From: Candidatus Zipacnadia bacterium
GTDB taxonomy: Bacteria; Armatimonadota; Zipacnadia; Zipacnadales; UBA5352
Reading direction: 5' to 3'
DNA: 64,000 bases
Assembly (NCBI GenBank): GCA_029821735.1
Contig: JALGSU010000020.1
Location: forward strand, 1-64,000
Shown here: positions 7,625 to 16,118 of the stretch, in pieces
Layout of the letters: each line of letters begins with the position of its first letter
How positions within the stretch are numbered: position 1 is the stretch's first letter
Notes under the pieces: generated by a model
The model's input: the letters and a program-made list of their open reading frames with translations, nothing else
Told to the model about the DNA's origin: nothing
Database searches by the model: none
Position numbers and translations under genes: made by a program

Positions 7625-9211
7625 ATGGACAACCTCTGGGTCGCCGCGGGCGTGGCGGCAGTAGCACTGCTAGGCCTGATACTCTTGTATCCGGCTATCA
7701 AGCGTATCGCAGACCTCACCGTCCGAGACGGACTCGGCGACACTTCACTTCACCTGGCGGCGTGGGACGGTGACCACACCGTCGTCGAACTCTTGCTGGC
7801 GCGCGGGGCCAGAGTCAACACCACCGACAGGCTAGGCGAAACGCCACTGCACCTCGCGGCCATCGGCGACCACCGCGTGGTGGCAGAACTGCTGGCGGAT
7901 CACAGACCGAAAGCCCGGACCTCAAAGGCCGACAAGCCCGCTGCCGACGCCCCTCTCCCCGTGCGCGCTCATCCCGAGGTCGCCGAAGCACTTCTGGAAC
8001 GCCGAGCCGTAGTGAATAGCCGTGGCAACGACGGGTGGGCGCCACTGCTGCCCGACGTGCACTACGGCCCCGGCGAGATGATGGAAGCTTTGTGGGCGGG
8101 TGCGGGGGACACCAGCGGAGAGGACATCGACAGCCGCAACCCGCTGGACTGGGCCGGCCAGAAGGCGCACCGCGAAGTGGTCGTCCAACTCCTCCAGAAC
8201 CTTGCAGAAGCCAACGTCAAGAATAGCAGCGGACAGGTCCGACTGCATCTGGCTGCCCAGGAGGGCATCCGCGATATCGCGGTCGAACTACTCCGTGGAC
8301 ACGCCCCGGCGTCCGATTCTCGAGGAGAGCTTGACCAAGCCGCCGACACTTCCGCAGCAGCGGATGACAGCCGAACGTCCGTCGTGGCACTGCTGCTGGA
8401 GCGGGGAGCGCGCGTCGACGCCATAGACCGATACGGGCGGACGCCGCTGTACAGAGCCGCCTGGGCCGGCCGGCGAGACCTGGTCGGAATGCTGCTCGAG
8501 CATGGGGCTGATGTCACCGCGCGCGATCGGGACGGCCGTACCCCGCTGCACCGAGCCGCAATCGGCGGGCACCCCGAAGTAGCACAACTGCTGCTCGAAC
8601 ACGGAGCGCAAGTCAACGCGCCCGACAACTACGGATGCACACCACTTTACCGAGCCGCCTGGGCCGGGCATCCGGCAATGGTAGCGACACTCCTCAAGCA
8701 CCACGCCGACGCCAATGCGCAGGACAACGAGGGCCGGACGCCGCTGCACAGAGCCGCCATCGGCAGCCACCCGGAAGTCGCCAGAATACTGCTCGACCAC
8801 GACGCCGACACCAACGTCCGCGACAGCGACGGATGGACCCCGCTGCACGTGGCCGCGTGGGAACGCCACAGCGAAGTGGCCAGACTGCTCCTCGAACATG
8901 CCGCAGAAGTCGGCGCTAAAGACCACGCCCATCGCACGCCGCTGCACTGGGCCGCCATCGGCGGACACCCGCAGGTGGCCGAACTGCTCATCGACAGCGG
9001 CGCCGACATCAACGCCGAAGACAGCGAAGAGATGACCCCGCTGCGCTGCGCCGCACGATACGGGCACTACCGGGTCGCCGAGTTGCTCATCGAGCACGGC
9101 GCCGATACCAGCTCCGCCGACAGCACGGGGCGAACACCACTGCGCTGGGCCACCGAACAAAACCACGATGACATCGTGGAACTGCTCCATGAGTGGGGCG
9201 CGAGAGAATAG
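7625..9211 (+). CDS. Membrane-anchored ankyrin repeat protein, larger paralogue
   Basis: A 528-residue protein with an N-terminal hydrophobic anchor (WVAAGVAAVALLGLILLYPA) and ankyrin repeats to the C-terminus. Two clear repeats come first (about residues 37-105). A degenerate part follows (about 75-265), and then eight well-conserved consecutive repeats fill about 268-528. In the conserved block the core motif alternates between an AAW type (YRAAWAG, HVAAWER) and an AAI type (HRAAIGG, HWAAIGG). This points to duplication of a two-repeat, 66-residue unit. The ATG at 7625 follows ACGAGGC. It is probably a partner or paralogue of the 6708-7562 protein. Confidence 0.85.
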   Translation: MDNLWVAAGVAAVALLGLILLYPAIKRIADLTVRDGLGDTSLHLAAWDGDHTVVELLLARGARVNTTDRLGETPLHLAAIGDHRVVAELLADHRPKARTSKADKPAADAPLPVRAHPEVAEALLERRAVVNSRGNDGWAPLLPDVHYGPGEMMEALWAGAGDTSGEDIDSRNPLDWAGQKAHREVVVQLLQNLAEANVKNSSGQVRLHLAAQEGIRDIAVELLRGHAPASDSRGELDQAADTSAAADDSRTSVVALLLERGARVDAIDRYGRTPLYRAAWAGRRDLVGMLLEHGADVTARDRDGRTPLHRAAIGGHPEVAQLLLEHGAQVNAPDNYGCTPLYRAAWAGHPAMVATLLKHHADANAQDNEGRTPLHRAAIGSHPEVARILLDHDADTNVRDSDGWTPLHVAAWERHSEVARLLLEHAAEVGAKDHAHRTPLHWAAIGGHPQVAELLIDSGADINAEDSEEMTPLRCAARYGHYRVAELLIEHGADTSSADSTGRTPLRWATEQNHDDIVELLHEWGARE

Positions 9212-9225
9212 CGCAGCGGCCCGCA

Positions 9226-9948
9226 CTAACTGTTGCCCGTGTTCACCACGATGCTCTCGCCAATCACCGCCGAGGACTCATCACAGGACAGGAACACCGC
9301 GATACTGGCGATCTCGTCGGGTCGAGTCAGTCGCCCAAGAGGCAGGCGCGCGTTCTCGAGCGGATCCCCCGGATGCCAGTTGCTCATCTCCGTGGCCACC
9401 GGGCCGGGCGCTATCGCGTTCAGTCGCACACCCTTGGGCGCAAGCTCTTTGCCGAGGCCGCGCGTCAGCCCAATGACGCCCCACTTCGAGATGCCGTAGG
9501 GCGTGGGCGCGGCGCGGTAGCCGTAGTCGGACGCGATGTTCACGATTACCCCGCCACCAGATTCCCCGAGTAACTCGCCCGCTGCCTGGCAGATGAAGTA
9601 CACTCCGCGCAAGTTGGTATCGAGCACGTAGTCCCAGTTATCGACCGGCGACAGGTCAGGATCGCGCAACACCCCCGCGTTGTTAATCACGATGTCGAGG
9701 CCGCCGAGCGAATCGCGCGCTGCCACCAGACGCTCGGACGCACTCGCCGCGTCGCGCACATCCCACTGCATCGGCACCGCGCGTCGGCCCAACGCCTCGA
9801 CTTCCGCGACCGTGTCCGCGAGCGACTGCAGCGCGCGGGCGGTCACCGCGACGTCCGCTCCCTCACGCGCGAAAGCCACCGCGATCGCCCGACCAATACC
9901 GCGGCTGCCGCCAGTTATGACCGCCTTCATGCCCTTCAGACGCATCAT
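9226..9948 (-). CDS. SDR-family oxidoreductase
   Basis: A 240-residue short-chain dehydrogenase/reductase of typical length. The Rossmann cofactor motif GGSRGIG lies at residues 13-19, the NNAG motif at about 88-91, and the active site has Ser in VNIASDYG and YGISK with the catalytic Tyr and Lys. C-terminal NAIAPGPV is standard. The family reduces or oxidises alcohols with NAD(P)H; the exact substrate is not deducible. It starts 14 bases after an epimerase gene and follows a GH3 gene in the same direction, so a sugar or sugar-derived substrate is likely. Confidence 0.9.
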   Translation of the reverse strand: MMRLKGMKAVITGGSRGIGRAIAVAFAREGADVAVTARALQSLADTVAEVEALGRRAVPMQWDVRDAASASERLVAARDSLGGLDIVINNAGVLRDPDLSPVDNWDYVLDTNLRGVYFICQAAGELLGESGGGVIVNIASDYGYRAAPTPYGISKWGVIGLTRGLGKELAPKGVRLNAIAPGPVATEMSNWHPGDPLENARLPLGRLTRPDEIASIAVFLSCDESSAVIGESIVVNTGNS

Positions 9949-9962
9949 CAGGGATCCCTCGC

Positions 9963-10814
9963 TTAGTCCGGCATGGTGAAATTGTGCTGCGGGTCATAGC
10001 CAAGAAGGCGGCGCGCCTTCAGGGTGCTGTGCCACTCCTGCTGCGCGTGGATGGTCAGTGTCCCGGCGTCGAGCAGGTCGCGAATGCCCGGATAGAAGCG
10101 CTCGAGTGTGCCCACCGGGTTGGCGAAGTAGGTCAGAGCGTCGACGCCACACAGCGGTGACTCGGCGGTCACGAGAATGGCCTCGAAGCGCAGGTCTGCG
10201 GGGGCTTCCACCGCCAACGCATGTGCCTGCGCGACATCCCGCACGTCAACGCCGAAGAACACCTTCGTGAACTGTCGATCGAGCGGCGCGTCCACCGGCG
10301 CGATCCACCCCGGTCGCAGGCAGATTACGCTCGTTCCCTGCACCTGCGATGCATACATGCACAAGTTTTCCCCCAGTTTCTTGCTCAAACCGTACACGTC
10401 CATGGGCTCCCGCGACAGATCCTCGTCGATGGGGAAGTAGGGGACGGGCGTCGGGTAGCGACCTGTCGCGTGAATGGACGACGTGAAAACTACTCGCGGG
10501 ACGCCTGCGGCCGCGGCGCCTTCGAGGACGTTGCGAGTGCCGACGACGTTGAGCTGGAAAAGCGCGTCATCGCCGACCGCTTGCCAGGCTGCACCATGGA
10601 TCCCCGCCACGTGGATGATCGCGTCGCGGCCCTGACAGGCCTCGCGCACCAGGTCGGGGTCGCACAGGTCGCCCTCGATGCAGGGCAGCCCGTCGCCAGG
10701 GTCGGTCAGGTCCAGGTGGGTCACGTCGTGGCGGTCGCGCAGCAGCGGGACCAATGTGCTGCCAACCAGCCCGCTCCCACCAGTCAAGAGGATGCGTAGC
10801 GGCTTTGTGCCCAT
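9963..10814 (-). CDS. NAD-dependent epimerase/dehydratase (extended SDR)
   Basis: A 283-residue protein starting at the ATG at 10814. It has an N-terminal GGSGLVG dinucleotide-binding motif, the TSSIHATG segment with the active-site Ser, and YGLSK with the catalytic Tyr/Lys pair. The C-terminus is shorter than in classical UDP-galactose epimerases. Family members modify nucleotide sugars or act as sugar dehydrogenases. It lies between a GH3 glycosidase and an SDR in one operon-like run, which supports sugar metabolism. The frame is open to 11048 but the extension looks non-coding. Confidence 0.88.
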   Translation of the reverse strand: MGTKPLRILLTGGSGLVGSTLVPLLRDRHDVTHLDLTDPGDGLPCIEGDLCDPDLVREACQGRDAIIHVAGIHGAAWQAVGDDALFQLNVVGTRNVLEGAAAAGVPRVVFTSSIHATGRYPTPVPYFPIDEDLSREPMDVYGLSKKLGENLCMYASQVQGTSVICLRPGWIAPVDAPLDRQFTKVFFGVDVRDVAQAHALAVEAPADLRFEAILVTAESPLCGVDALTYFANPVGTLERFYPGIRDLLDAGTLTIHAQQEWHSTLKARRLLGYDPQHNFTMPD

Positions 10815-10858
10815 GATCTCATCTCCAGATGCGACGTGAGCGATAGCGCGCAGATGCG

Positions 10859-12424
10859 TCACCCGCGAGAAACCGTGACCGGCAGGGCGCCGGGGCAGGA
10901 GCGCTTGCCCAGCACGGCCTCCGCCGCTGCAGCCAGATTGAAGTCGTCGCTGCCATAGCCAATGACAACCGGGACGTCGGCAGGCAGGTCCGAGAGTGCG
11001 TAGGGGGACTCGAAGAGCATCATCACGCGCAGCTTGCCCGATGACCACGTATCATCCCAGAGCTGCTTCTGGCCAACCGGCAAGCGCACGCCGCTCCCCT
11101 TGTAGGACTGGATGTGCGCGACGGTCGCGCCAACAACCGCGGTGGCGTCGGCGATGCGCGCCTGCACGCGGGCGAGATCGTCAGCATCGGGGTCCTCGTC
11201 GCAAAGCACCACTTCGCAGGGAAGGTGCGCGTGCATGATCTCTGCCAGCGGGTGGGCGCCCTCGAGCGCGCTGCCTTCCTTCTCCTCGGCAATGCTCACG
11301 CCATAGCGCTGCAGGTCATCGAGGATCACCACCAGCGGACAGTCGCCGAGGTCGGGCCCGGCCTCCGGGAGGGTGCCCGACAGTGTGATTGAGGCCTCGG
11401 CGAGGCGCTGGCCGATGTCATCAAGTATGGCGCGAATCTCGGCATCTGAGGGCAGAGGCGGCAGGCTGCGGAGGCGCAACTTCAGGTCGAGCACGCGCGC
11501 GACGGCGTCGCGCAGGCGCGCCTCGGGCACCCGCCCGTCCATGCAGGCCGCGACGACGGCCTCCACGCTGTCGACCGGGGAGCGCTTGTAGTCGACCAAT
11601 ACCTGGTCGTGACCGGCAGCGAGCGCCATCCAGGCTGCCTCGGCTGAGTCCATCGTCAGACGCAGGCCTTCCATGCCCAGCGAATCGGTGAAGAGGCAGC
11701 CATCGTAACCGAGCTGCTCGCGCAGTACGCCAGTGATCAGGGCGTGGCTGACCGTCGCGCAGTTCTCGGGGTCGACCGCGGGGACGAGCAGGTGAGCGGT
11801 CATCGCGCTCTCGAGCCCCGCCTGGCGCGCTACACGGTAGGGCAACCAGTCGATGGTCTCGAGGCGCTCGCGGGTGACCTGCAGAGTCGGCAGCGCGATG
11901 TGACTGTCCACCGCCACATCACCGTGGCCCGGCCAGTGCTTCGCGCACGGATGGAGCCCTGACCGCAGGAACCCGCGCGTCATTGCAGCGCCCAGACGAC
12001 CAATCTGCTCTGCGTTCTCGCCAAAGGCGCGTACATTAATGATGGGATTGTCCGGATTTGTGTTCACATCGAGGACCGGGCTCCAAGTGGTGTCAACACC
12101 CAGGCGGCGCCCCTCCAAGCCCACTGCATAGCCCCAGTCATCCGCCAAACCCTCGTCGTCCGTCGCACCAATGGCCATCAGGGGCCCGATCTGCGTGCCA
12201 TCAGCAGCGAACGGGCTCGCAGTCTCCATATCAGTCTGCAGCAACATCTGCGAGGGGCAAATCTCGCGCAGGTGCGCCGCGCGCTCGCGGATGTCAGTTC
12301 CACCCACCTGAGAGTTCACCACCGCGCCCGTCGCCACCAGTCGATCGTCGTCCTCGCGCCACTGCGCGTTGTTGCGCAACACCAACACCTCGGCCACCAA
12401 CTCACGCACCTCGCGCTCGGTCAT
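10859..12424 (-). CDS. Glycoside hydrolase family 3, NagZ-like beta-N-acetylhexosaminidase
   Basis: A roughly 521-residue GH3 enzyme. The motif KHWPGHGDVAVDSHIALP (about residues 160-180) matches the NagZ signature KH(F/W)PGHGD...DSH, whose His/Asp dyad acts as general acid/base in this branch. LFTDSLGMEGL carries the nucleophile Asp. A C-terminal Rossmann-like GH3 domain follows, which NagZ of Proteobacteria lacks but many Gram-positive homologues have. No signal peptide is visible, so cytoplasmic action on imported GlcNAc or muropeptides is inferred. The start is either the ATG at 12424 or the GTG at 12427 after GAGAGG. It is first in a three-gene run with the epimerase and SDR. Confidence 0.87.
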   Translation of the reverse strand: MTEREVRELVAEVLVLRNNAQWREDDDRLVATGAVVNSQVGGTDIRERAAHLREICPSQMLLQTDMETASPFAADGTQIGPLMAIGATDDEGLADDWGYAVGLEGRRLGVDTTWSPVLDVNTNPDNPIINVRAFGENAEQIGRLGAAMTRGFLRSGLHPCAKHWPGHGDVAVDSHIALPTLQVTRERLETIDWLPYRVARQAGLESAMTAHLLVPAVDPENCATVSHALITGVLREQLGYDGCLFTDSLGMEGLRLTMDSAEAAWMALAAGHDQVLVDYKRSPVDSVEAVVAACMDGRVPEARLRDAVARVLDLKLRLRSLPPLPSDAEIRAILDDIGQRLAEASITLSGTLPEAGPDLGDCPLVVILDDLQRYGVSIAEEKEGSALEGAHPLAEIMHAHLPCEVVLCDEDPDADDLARVQARIADATAVVGATVAHIQSYKGSGVRLPVGQKQLWDDTWSSGKLRVMMLFESPYALSDLPADVPVVIGYGSDDFNLAAAAEAVLGKRSCPGALPVTVSRG

Positions 12425-12569
12425 CACCAAACACATCCTCTCAAGCGACCAGCAAAGTGGGCGATGGCGTGCCCGGCGTCACGATTCGGGGCGGGAATGC
12501 GAGGCGCAGGCGTGGTGCATAATCAGGTCCTCGAGGCCGGCTGAACAAGGGGAGGAGTCCAAGAACCTG

Positions 12570-12930
12570 CGGGAGAAGTTATGCACATCGGCAATGTTTT
12601 CCACATTGGGGAGCGTTTGGGCCGTCGGATCGAGCCTGGGCCGAGATGGTGGCCGCGAGAGGCGGCACGATACCGTCACAGAAAAGTAGCCGTTTACGCG
12701 TCAAGCAGGTGGGTTTGTCTTGGATGAGCCGTGGGAAGTCGTCGGAAAAAGAATCGGCGAAGGGTCTTGCCTCCGAAACGGCGTTCTGCTATACTGACGA
12801 CGTGGAGGGAGGGACAAGCAGGTTTTCCACAAGTGTTGATAAGTATGTGGAAAACCTCCTCTCCGCAACAAAGCCACGGTCTCTCGATATCTTGACAGCA
12901 CAATAGTCGTTCACAGTTTTCCACACAGCA
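12570..12930. other. Chromosomal replication origin region (oriC) with DnaA boxes
   Basis: The gene-free region upstream of dnaA contains a cluster of DnaA-box-like nonamers. They are TTATGCACA at 12579-12587, TTTTCCACA at 12597-12605, 12823-12831 and 12917-12925, and the same TTTTCCACA on the minus strand at 12846-12854. The 12823 and 12846 boxes face each other across 14 bases. DnaA binds such boxes to open DNA, and their position beside dnaA supports oriC. No long AT-rich unwinding element is obvious. A perfect TTATCCACA also occurs inside dnaA at 13694-13702. Confidence 0.8.
12767..12795 (+). promoter_or_regulatory. Candidate promoter upstream of dnaA
   Basis: TTGCCT at 12767-12772 and TATACT at 12790-12795 are separated by 17 bases. 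The same TTGCCT-17-TATACT arrangement occurs before rpmE on the other strand, which makes a real promoter more likely. Transcripts would start near 12802 and cross three DnaA boxes (12823, 12846, 12917), a layout compatible with DnaA autoregulation. The distance to the dnaA ATG is long (about 370 bases). Confidence 0.5.
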
Positions 12931-13167
12931 GACCTCGCAGAATACTTCGCAGCAGACTCAGATGTGTGGTACTAGCGGCAGTACACGGCTGTTGATACGG
13001 ATGCCCGTAAGGGCAGCCGACGGCCATCGACTGTGGTCGGGTATCGGTAGCGATTCACGCACACCAAGCACCCAGGCGGGTTTACGCAAACGTTCTCGCG
13101 TCAGGCTCAGGGAATCTCTGGCATAGCGGGGCGCACTAACTTCGCCGATCGAAGGACGGGTTACGCA

Positions 13168-14643
13168 ATGGCCAGCGACTCACGCGGATCGGGCGAGCAA
13201 CTGTGGTCAAACGCACTGCCGCTGCTAGCTGATCGAGTCAGCCCCGCCACGTATGATGGATTCCTCACGCGAGCAGTCCCGTTGGGTTACGAGGGCGGAC
13301 AACTGCGCGTGGGCGTGGCCAGCGACTTTGCGCGTGACTGGCTGGAGCGACATCATCGCGATGTGGTGGGGGAGGCGCTGGGCGAGGTCGCAGATGGTGC
13401 GGTGAGCGTGCGCTTTGAGGTCGTGCCGCTGCAAGCCCCCGAGCAGCCCATACCGAACACGACACCGACCCCGGCGCCGACTGGTGTGCCTGCCATGGCG
13501 CCGCCGCCTGTGGCCGAACCCATGCGTGCGCCAGCGATGCCGATGGCACCAGACGCGACAGGTGAGCTGCGGCCGTCGCCACTGAACCCCAAGTACACCT
13601 TCGAGGACTTCGTGGTCGCGGACTGCAACCGGTTCGCGCATGCGGCGGCGCTGCAGGTGGCGAAGTCGCCGGGCGATGCGTATAACCCACTGTTTATCCA
13701 CAGCTCGTCTGGCCTGGGCAAAACCCACCTGGTCCAGGCGATCGGACACCGCATCCTGTCGACGCGACCGGACATTCGCGTTGTGTATATCTCGGCTGAA
13801 GCTTTCGTCAACCACATGATCTCGTGTGTGCGTGACAACACAATCGACCGCTTCCGGCGCAGCTACCGGGCGGTGGACGTGTGGCTGGTGGACGACATCC
13901 AGTTCATCGCGGCGATTGAGGGCCCGGCGTCGGAAGAGGAGTTCTTCCACACCTTCAACACGCTGTATGACTCAAACCGGCAGGTGGTTATCGCGTCGGA
14001 CTGTCCGCCGCGGCACCTGCAACTGATGAACGAGCGGCTGCGCTCCCGGCTGGAGATGGGGATCGTGGCGGACCTGCGGGTTCCGGATCCGGAGACGCGA
14101 GTGGCGATCCTCGAAAAGAAGGCGATCGCCGAGGGCGTACCGATCAGCCGGGATCTGCTGGAGTTCGTGGCGTCGAAGATTGAGAGCAATATCCGGGTGC
14201 TCGAGGGCGCGCTGCTGAAGATCTGCGCCTACGCCTCGCTCAACGACGTCGAGATCACACGCAGCACCGTCGAAGACATCATCGGCGACTACTCGACCCA
14301 GACAATCGACCGGCGAGTGGCGGCGGCGGACATCGTGAAGCTGGTGGCGTCAGAGCTCGGGGTGCCGGCGGAGGATATCGTCAGCAAGAAGCGCAGCGCG
14401 GACATCGCGTGGGCGCGGCAGGTGGCGATCTACCTGGCGCGCGAGCTGACCGACAGTTCGCTGGCGCGTATCGGCGAGTTCTTCAGCGGGCGGGATCATT
14501 CGACCGTGCTGCACTCATATAACAAAGTCGCCGACCAGATGGAGCAGGACCAGCAGACGCTGTGGCTGATCAACGAAGTGAGGCGACAGGCGAGAGACAT
14601 CAGCGGCGCGGACCCGATGGGTCGGCGCCGCGCTGGGTTCTGG
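13168..14643 (+). CDS. dnaA: Chromosomal replication initiator DnaA (no stop codon in place)
   Basis: All four DnaA domains are present: domain I (about residues 8-75), a Pro/Ala-rich linker (about 88-140), the AAA+ domain and the C-terminal DNA-binding domain. Walker B is LVDDIQF, the arginine-rich ERLRSRLEMG segment is present, and the DnaA signature GRDHSTVLHSY lies near residue 440. The P-loop reads SSSGLGKTH, so Ser replaces the usual first Gly. Homology ends near residue 475-480 (LINEVRRQARDIS), but no stop codon follows. The frame continues through a hairpin (14601-14635) and antisense across the convergent gene to 15744, giving a nominal 858 residues. Either the stop was mutated or the sequence has an error. 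Confidence 0.93.
14601..14635. terminator. Hairpin between dnaA and the convergent gene
   Basis: CAGCGGCGC-G-GACCC pairs with GGGTC-G-GCGC-(CG)-CGCTG around a GAT loop. The hairpin lies exactly where two convergent genes would end. It looks like a bidirectional terminator although no T-run follows, and it falls inside the extended dnaA frame. This supports the view that dnaA originally stopped before 14601. Confidence 0.5.
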
Positions 14644-15690
14644 TCAGAACGGCGGTTCCCAACCGATCACGCGGTATTCCCCGTCGATCTGCTTGAGGAA
14701 GAGCAGCGTCGCCGCGTCCTGCGTCTCGCCATCGGTCTGGGTGACAGTCATTCGCCCGAAGACGGCGATGCCCGGCTCGTCGGTGGGCTCATCGCGGAAT
14801 GTGATCCAGCCCTCGCCCGCAGGCAGGCCCGTGCGCTCGATGGACCAGCGGCTTGCCACGGACCCCGGCGGCTTCGCCGTCGCCACAGCGTAGTCCACAC
14901 GCACCTCGCACGTCTGGTAGCGCCCGCGGCGACGCTCCACGTCGTGACGCCAGTGTTCGGCCATTCGCTCGGGCGTGAACTTCCCCTTGACGCCATAGTC
15001 CGTGATGCCCGCGAAGTCGTAGTGCTCAGCGAAGGCGTCGAAGTCCCCGCGCGCCCAGCCGCCGATGGTGTCGCGCACGACGCCGGTGAGCCGCTCGCGC
15101 TCGGCCTCGCTCATGTGTTCCCAGACCGGGTCGACCATGTCGCCCTCGTAGGTGCCACCGTGCATCGCCACCATCGTGCCCTCGGGGATGATAGTCAGCG
15201 CGGACGAAGGTGGCGCCACGTCGTAGCGGATGGGGTAGATGTCAGCAGTCTGGCTTCTGGATCCGTCGGGCATGGTCCAACTCATGGTGACGCGCAGGAC
15301 GCGGTCGCCTGCGGGCTCCAGGTGGACGGTCGCTTCCACATCGTGCAAATGCTTATACTTATGCCAGTGCGCGGCGAGTGGTTTGCTTTGGGTTTTCAGA
15401 GTGATGACGCGTGCCCGGTTGCCATCGAGCTCGCCCCAGGCCTCGCTGGCCTCCACCAGCTCGTCGCCGTTGGCGAGCGCCGCGGCCGCATGCGGGACGC
15501 CCGCCTGGTCTGCGGCGGCGTCGTCCTCACGCTGACGCAACTCCGCCCACTGAGCGCCCCGCCCGCTGCCCAGCCAGCCAACGCCGTATTCACCGGTCTC
15601 GTCACGCGTCCAGTAGATCTGCCCTCCCGCGCGATGTACGACCGCCCAGTGAGCAGTCTCCTCATAGAAGCACCGTTCGCCAAGCGCCAC
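14644..15690 (-). CDS. C-terminal part of frameshifted anti-sigma factor, with NTF2-like domain
   Basis: This 348-codon frame opens with a GTG at 15690 and has clear coding character. Its first part (GERCFYEETAHWAVVHRAGGQIYWTRDETGEYG) continues the YVDGELVSRRESW segment of the zinc-finger anti-sigma frame, but one frame away, so the two are halves of one gene. The C-terminal about 130 residues (VRDTIGGWARGDFDAFAEHY to the end VIGWEPPF) resemble an NTF2/SnoaL-like fold. Extracytoplasmic sensing is plausible for such a C-terminus. The stop at 14644 faces dnaA with almost no spacer. Whether the frameshift is real or an error cannot be decided here. Confidence 0.6.
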   Translation of the reverse strand: MALGERCFYEETAHWAVVHRAGGQIYWTRDETGEYGVGWLGSGRGAQWAELRQREDDAAADQAGVPHAAAALANGDELVEASEAWGELDGNRARVITLKTQSKPLAAHWHKYKHLHDVEATVHLEPAGDRVLRVTMSWTMPDGSRSQTADIYPIRYDVAPPSSALTIIPEGTMVAMHGGTYEGDMVDPVWEHMSEAERERLTGVVRDTIGGWARGDFDAFAEHYDFAGITDYGVKGKFTPERMAEHWRHDVERRRGRYQTCEVRVDYAVATAKPPGSVASRWSIERTGLPAGEGWITFRDEPTDEPGIAVFGRMTVTQTDGETQDAATLLFLKQIDGEYRVIGWEPPF

Positions 15691-16118
15691 GATTCCCGGC
15701 GAGACACCAGCTCACCATCAACGTACATGCGGCAGACGCAGTAATTCGGCTCCACCGCCAGGGCCGCCTCGACGCGGGCGAGGAGGGACTGCTTGTCGGG
15801 GGGCCGGGTGGTCATCCAGAGCGCGGACGCGACCATGAGCGAGACGGCAGCCGCGCGCACTGCCCAGCGGACGCGAAGCTCACGCACGCGCGATCGCGGA
15901 CGGAGACGCGCCAACGCTGCGGCGACGAGGTCAGCGCTCGGCTCGGCCGCCGGGGGGCAGGCGTGGGACAGCGCGTGAGTCTGTTCGCTGAAGGCGCGCC
16001 ACTGCCGGGCGCAGTCGGAGCAGCCGGCCAGGTGCCGGTCAAGGTCGGAGTGTTGTCGCTCGCCGATGTCGCCGGCCAGCGCCATCGCCATCAGCCGCTG
16101 AATCTGCGTGCATCTCAT
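15396..16118 (-). CDS. Anti-sigma factor with zinc-finger N-terminus, frameshifted
   Basis: The N-terminus carries the zf-HC2/ZAS motif HSDLDRHLAGCSDC (His-x3-His and Cys-x2-Cys, residues about 23-36), typical of anti-sigma factors for ECF sigma factors. One membrane segment follows (AAAVSLMVASALWM), then the start of an extracytoplasmic domain, NYCVCRMYVDGELVSRRESW. After about 15690 this frame becomes Arg/Ser-rich and non-coding in character, while the sensible protein continues in the 14644-15690 frame; the break lies within about 15690-15712. The ATG overlaps the stop of the sigma factor gene by four bases, so the pair is coupled. It should hold the sigma factor at the membrane. Confidence 0.75.
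   Translation of the reverse strand: MRCTQIQRLMAMALAGDIGERQHSDLDRHLAGCSDCARQWRAFSEQTHALSHACPPAAEPSADLVAAALARLRPRSRVRELRVRWAVRAAAVSLMVASALWMTTRPPDKQSLLARVEAALAVEPNYCVCRMYVDGELVSRRESWRLANGASMRRLLTGRSYIAREGRSTGRVTRPVNTALAGWAAGGALSGRSCVSVRTTPPQTRRASRMRPRRSPTATSWWRPARPGASSMATGHASSL

Noticed and set aside
14644-15744. C-terminal extension of the dnaA frame as a new DnaA domain
   Set aside because: It is in exact codon register antisense to a protein-like gene, and in a GC-rich gene such antisense frames stay open because TTA, CTA and TCA codons are rare. Its composition (many Arg, Ala and His) is not domain-like.
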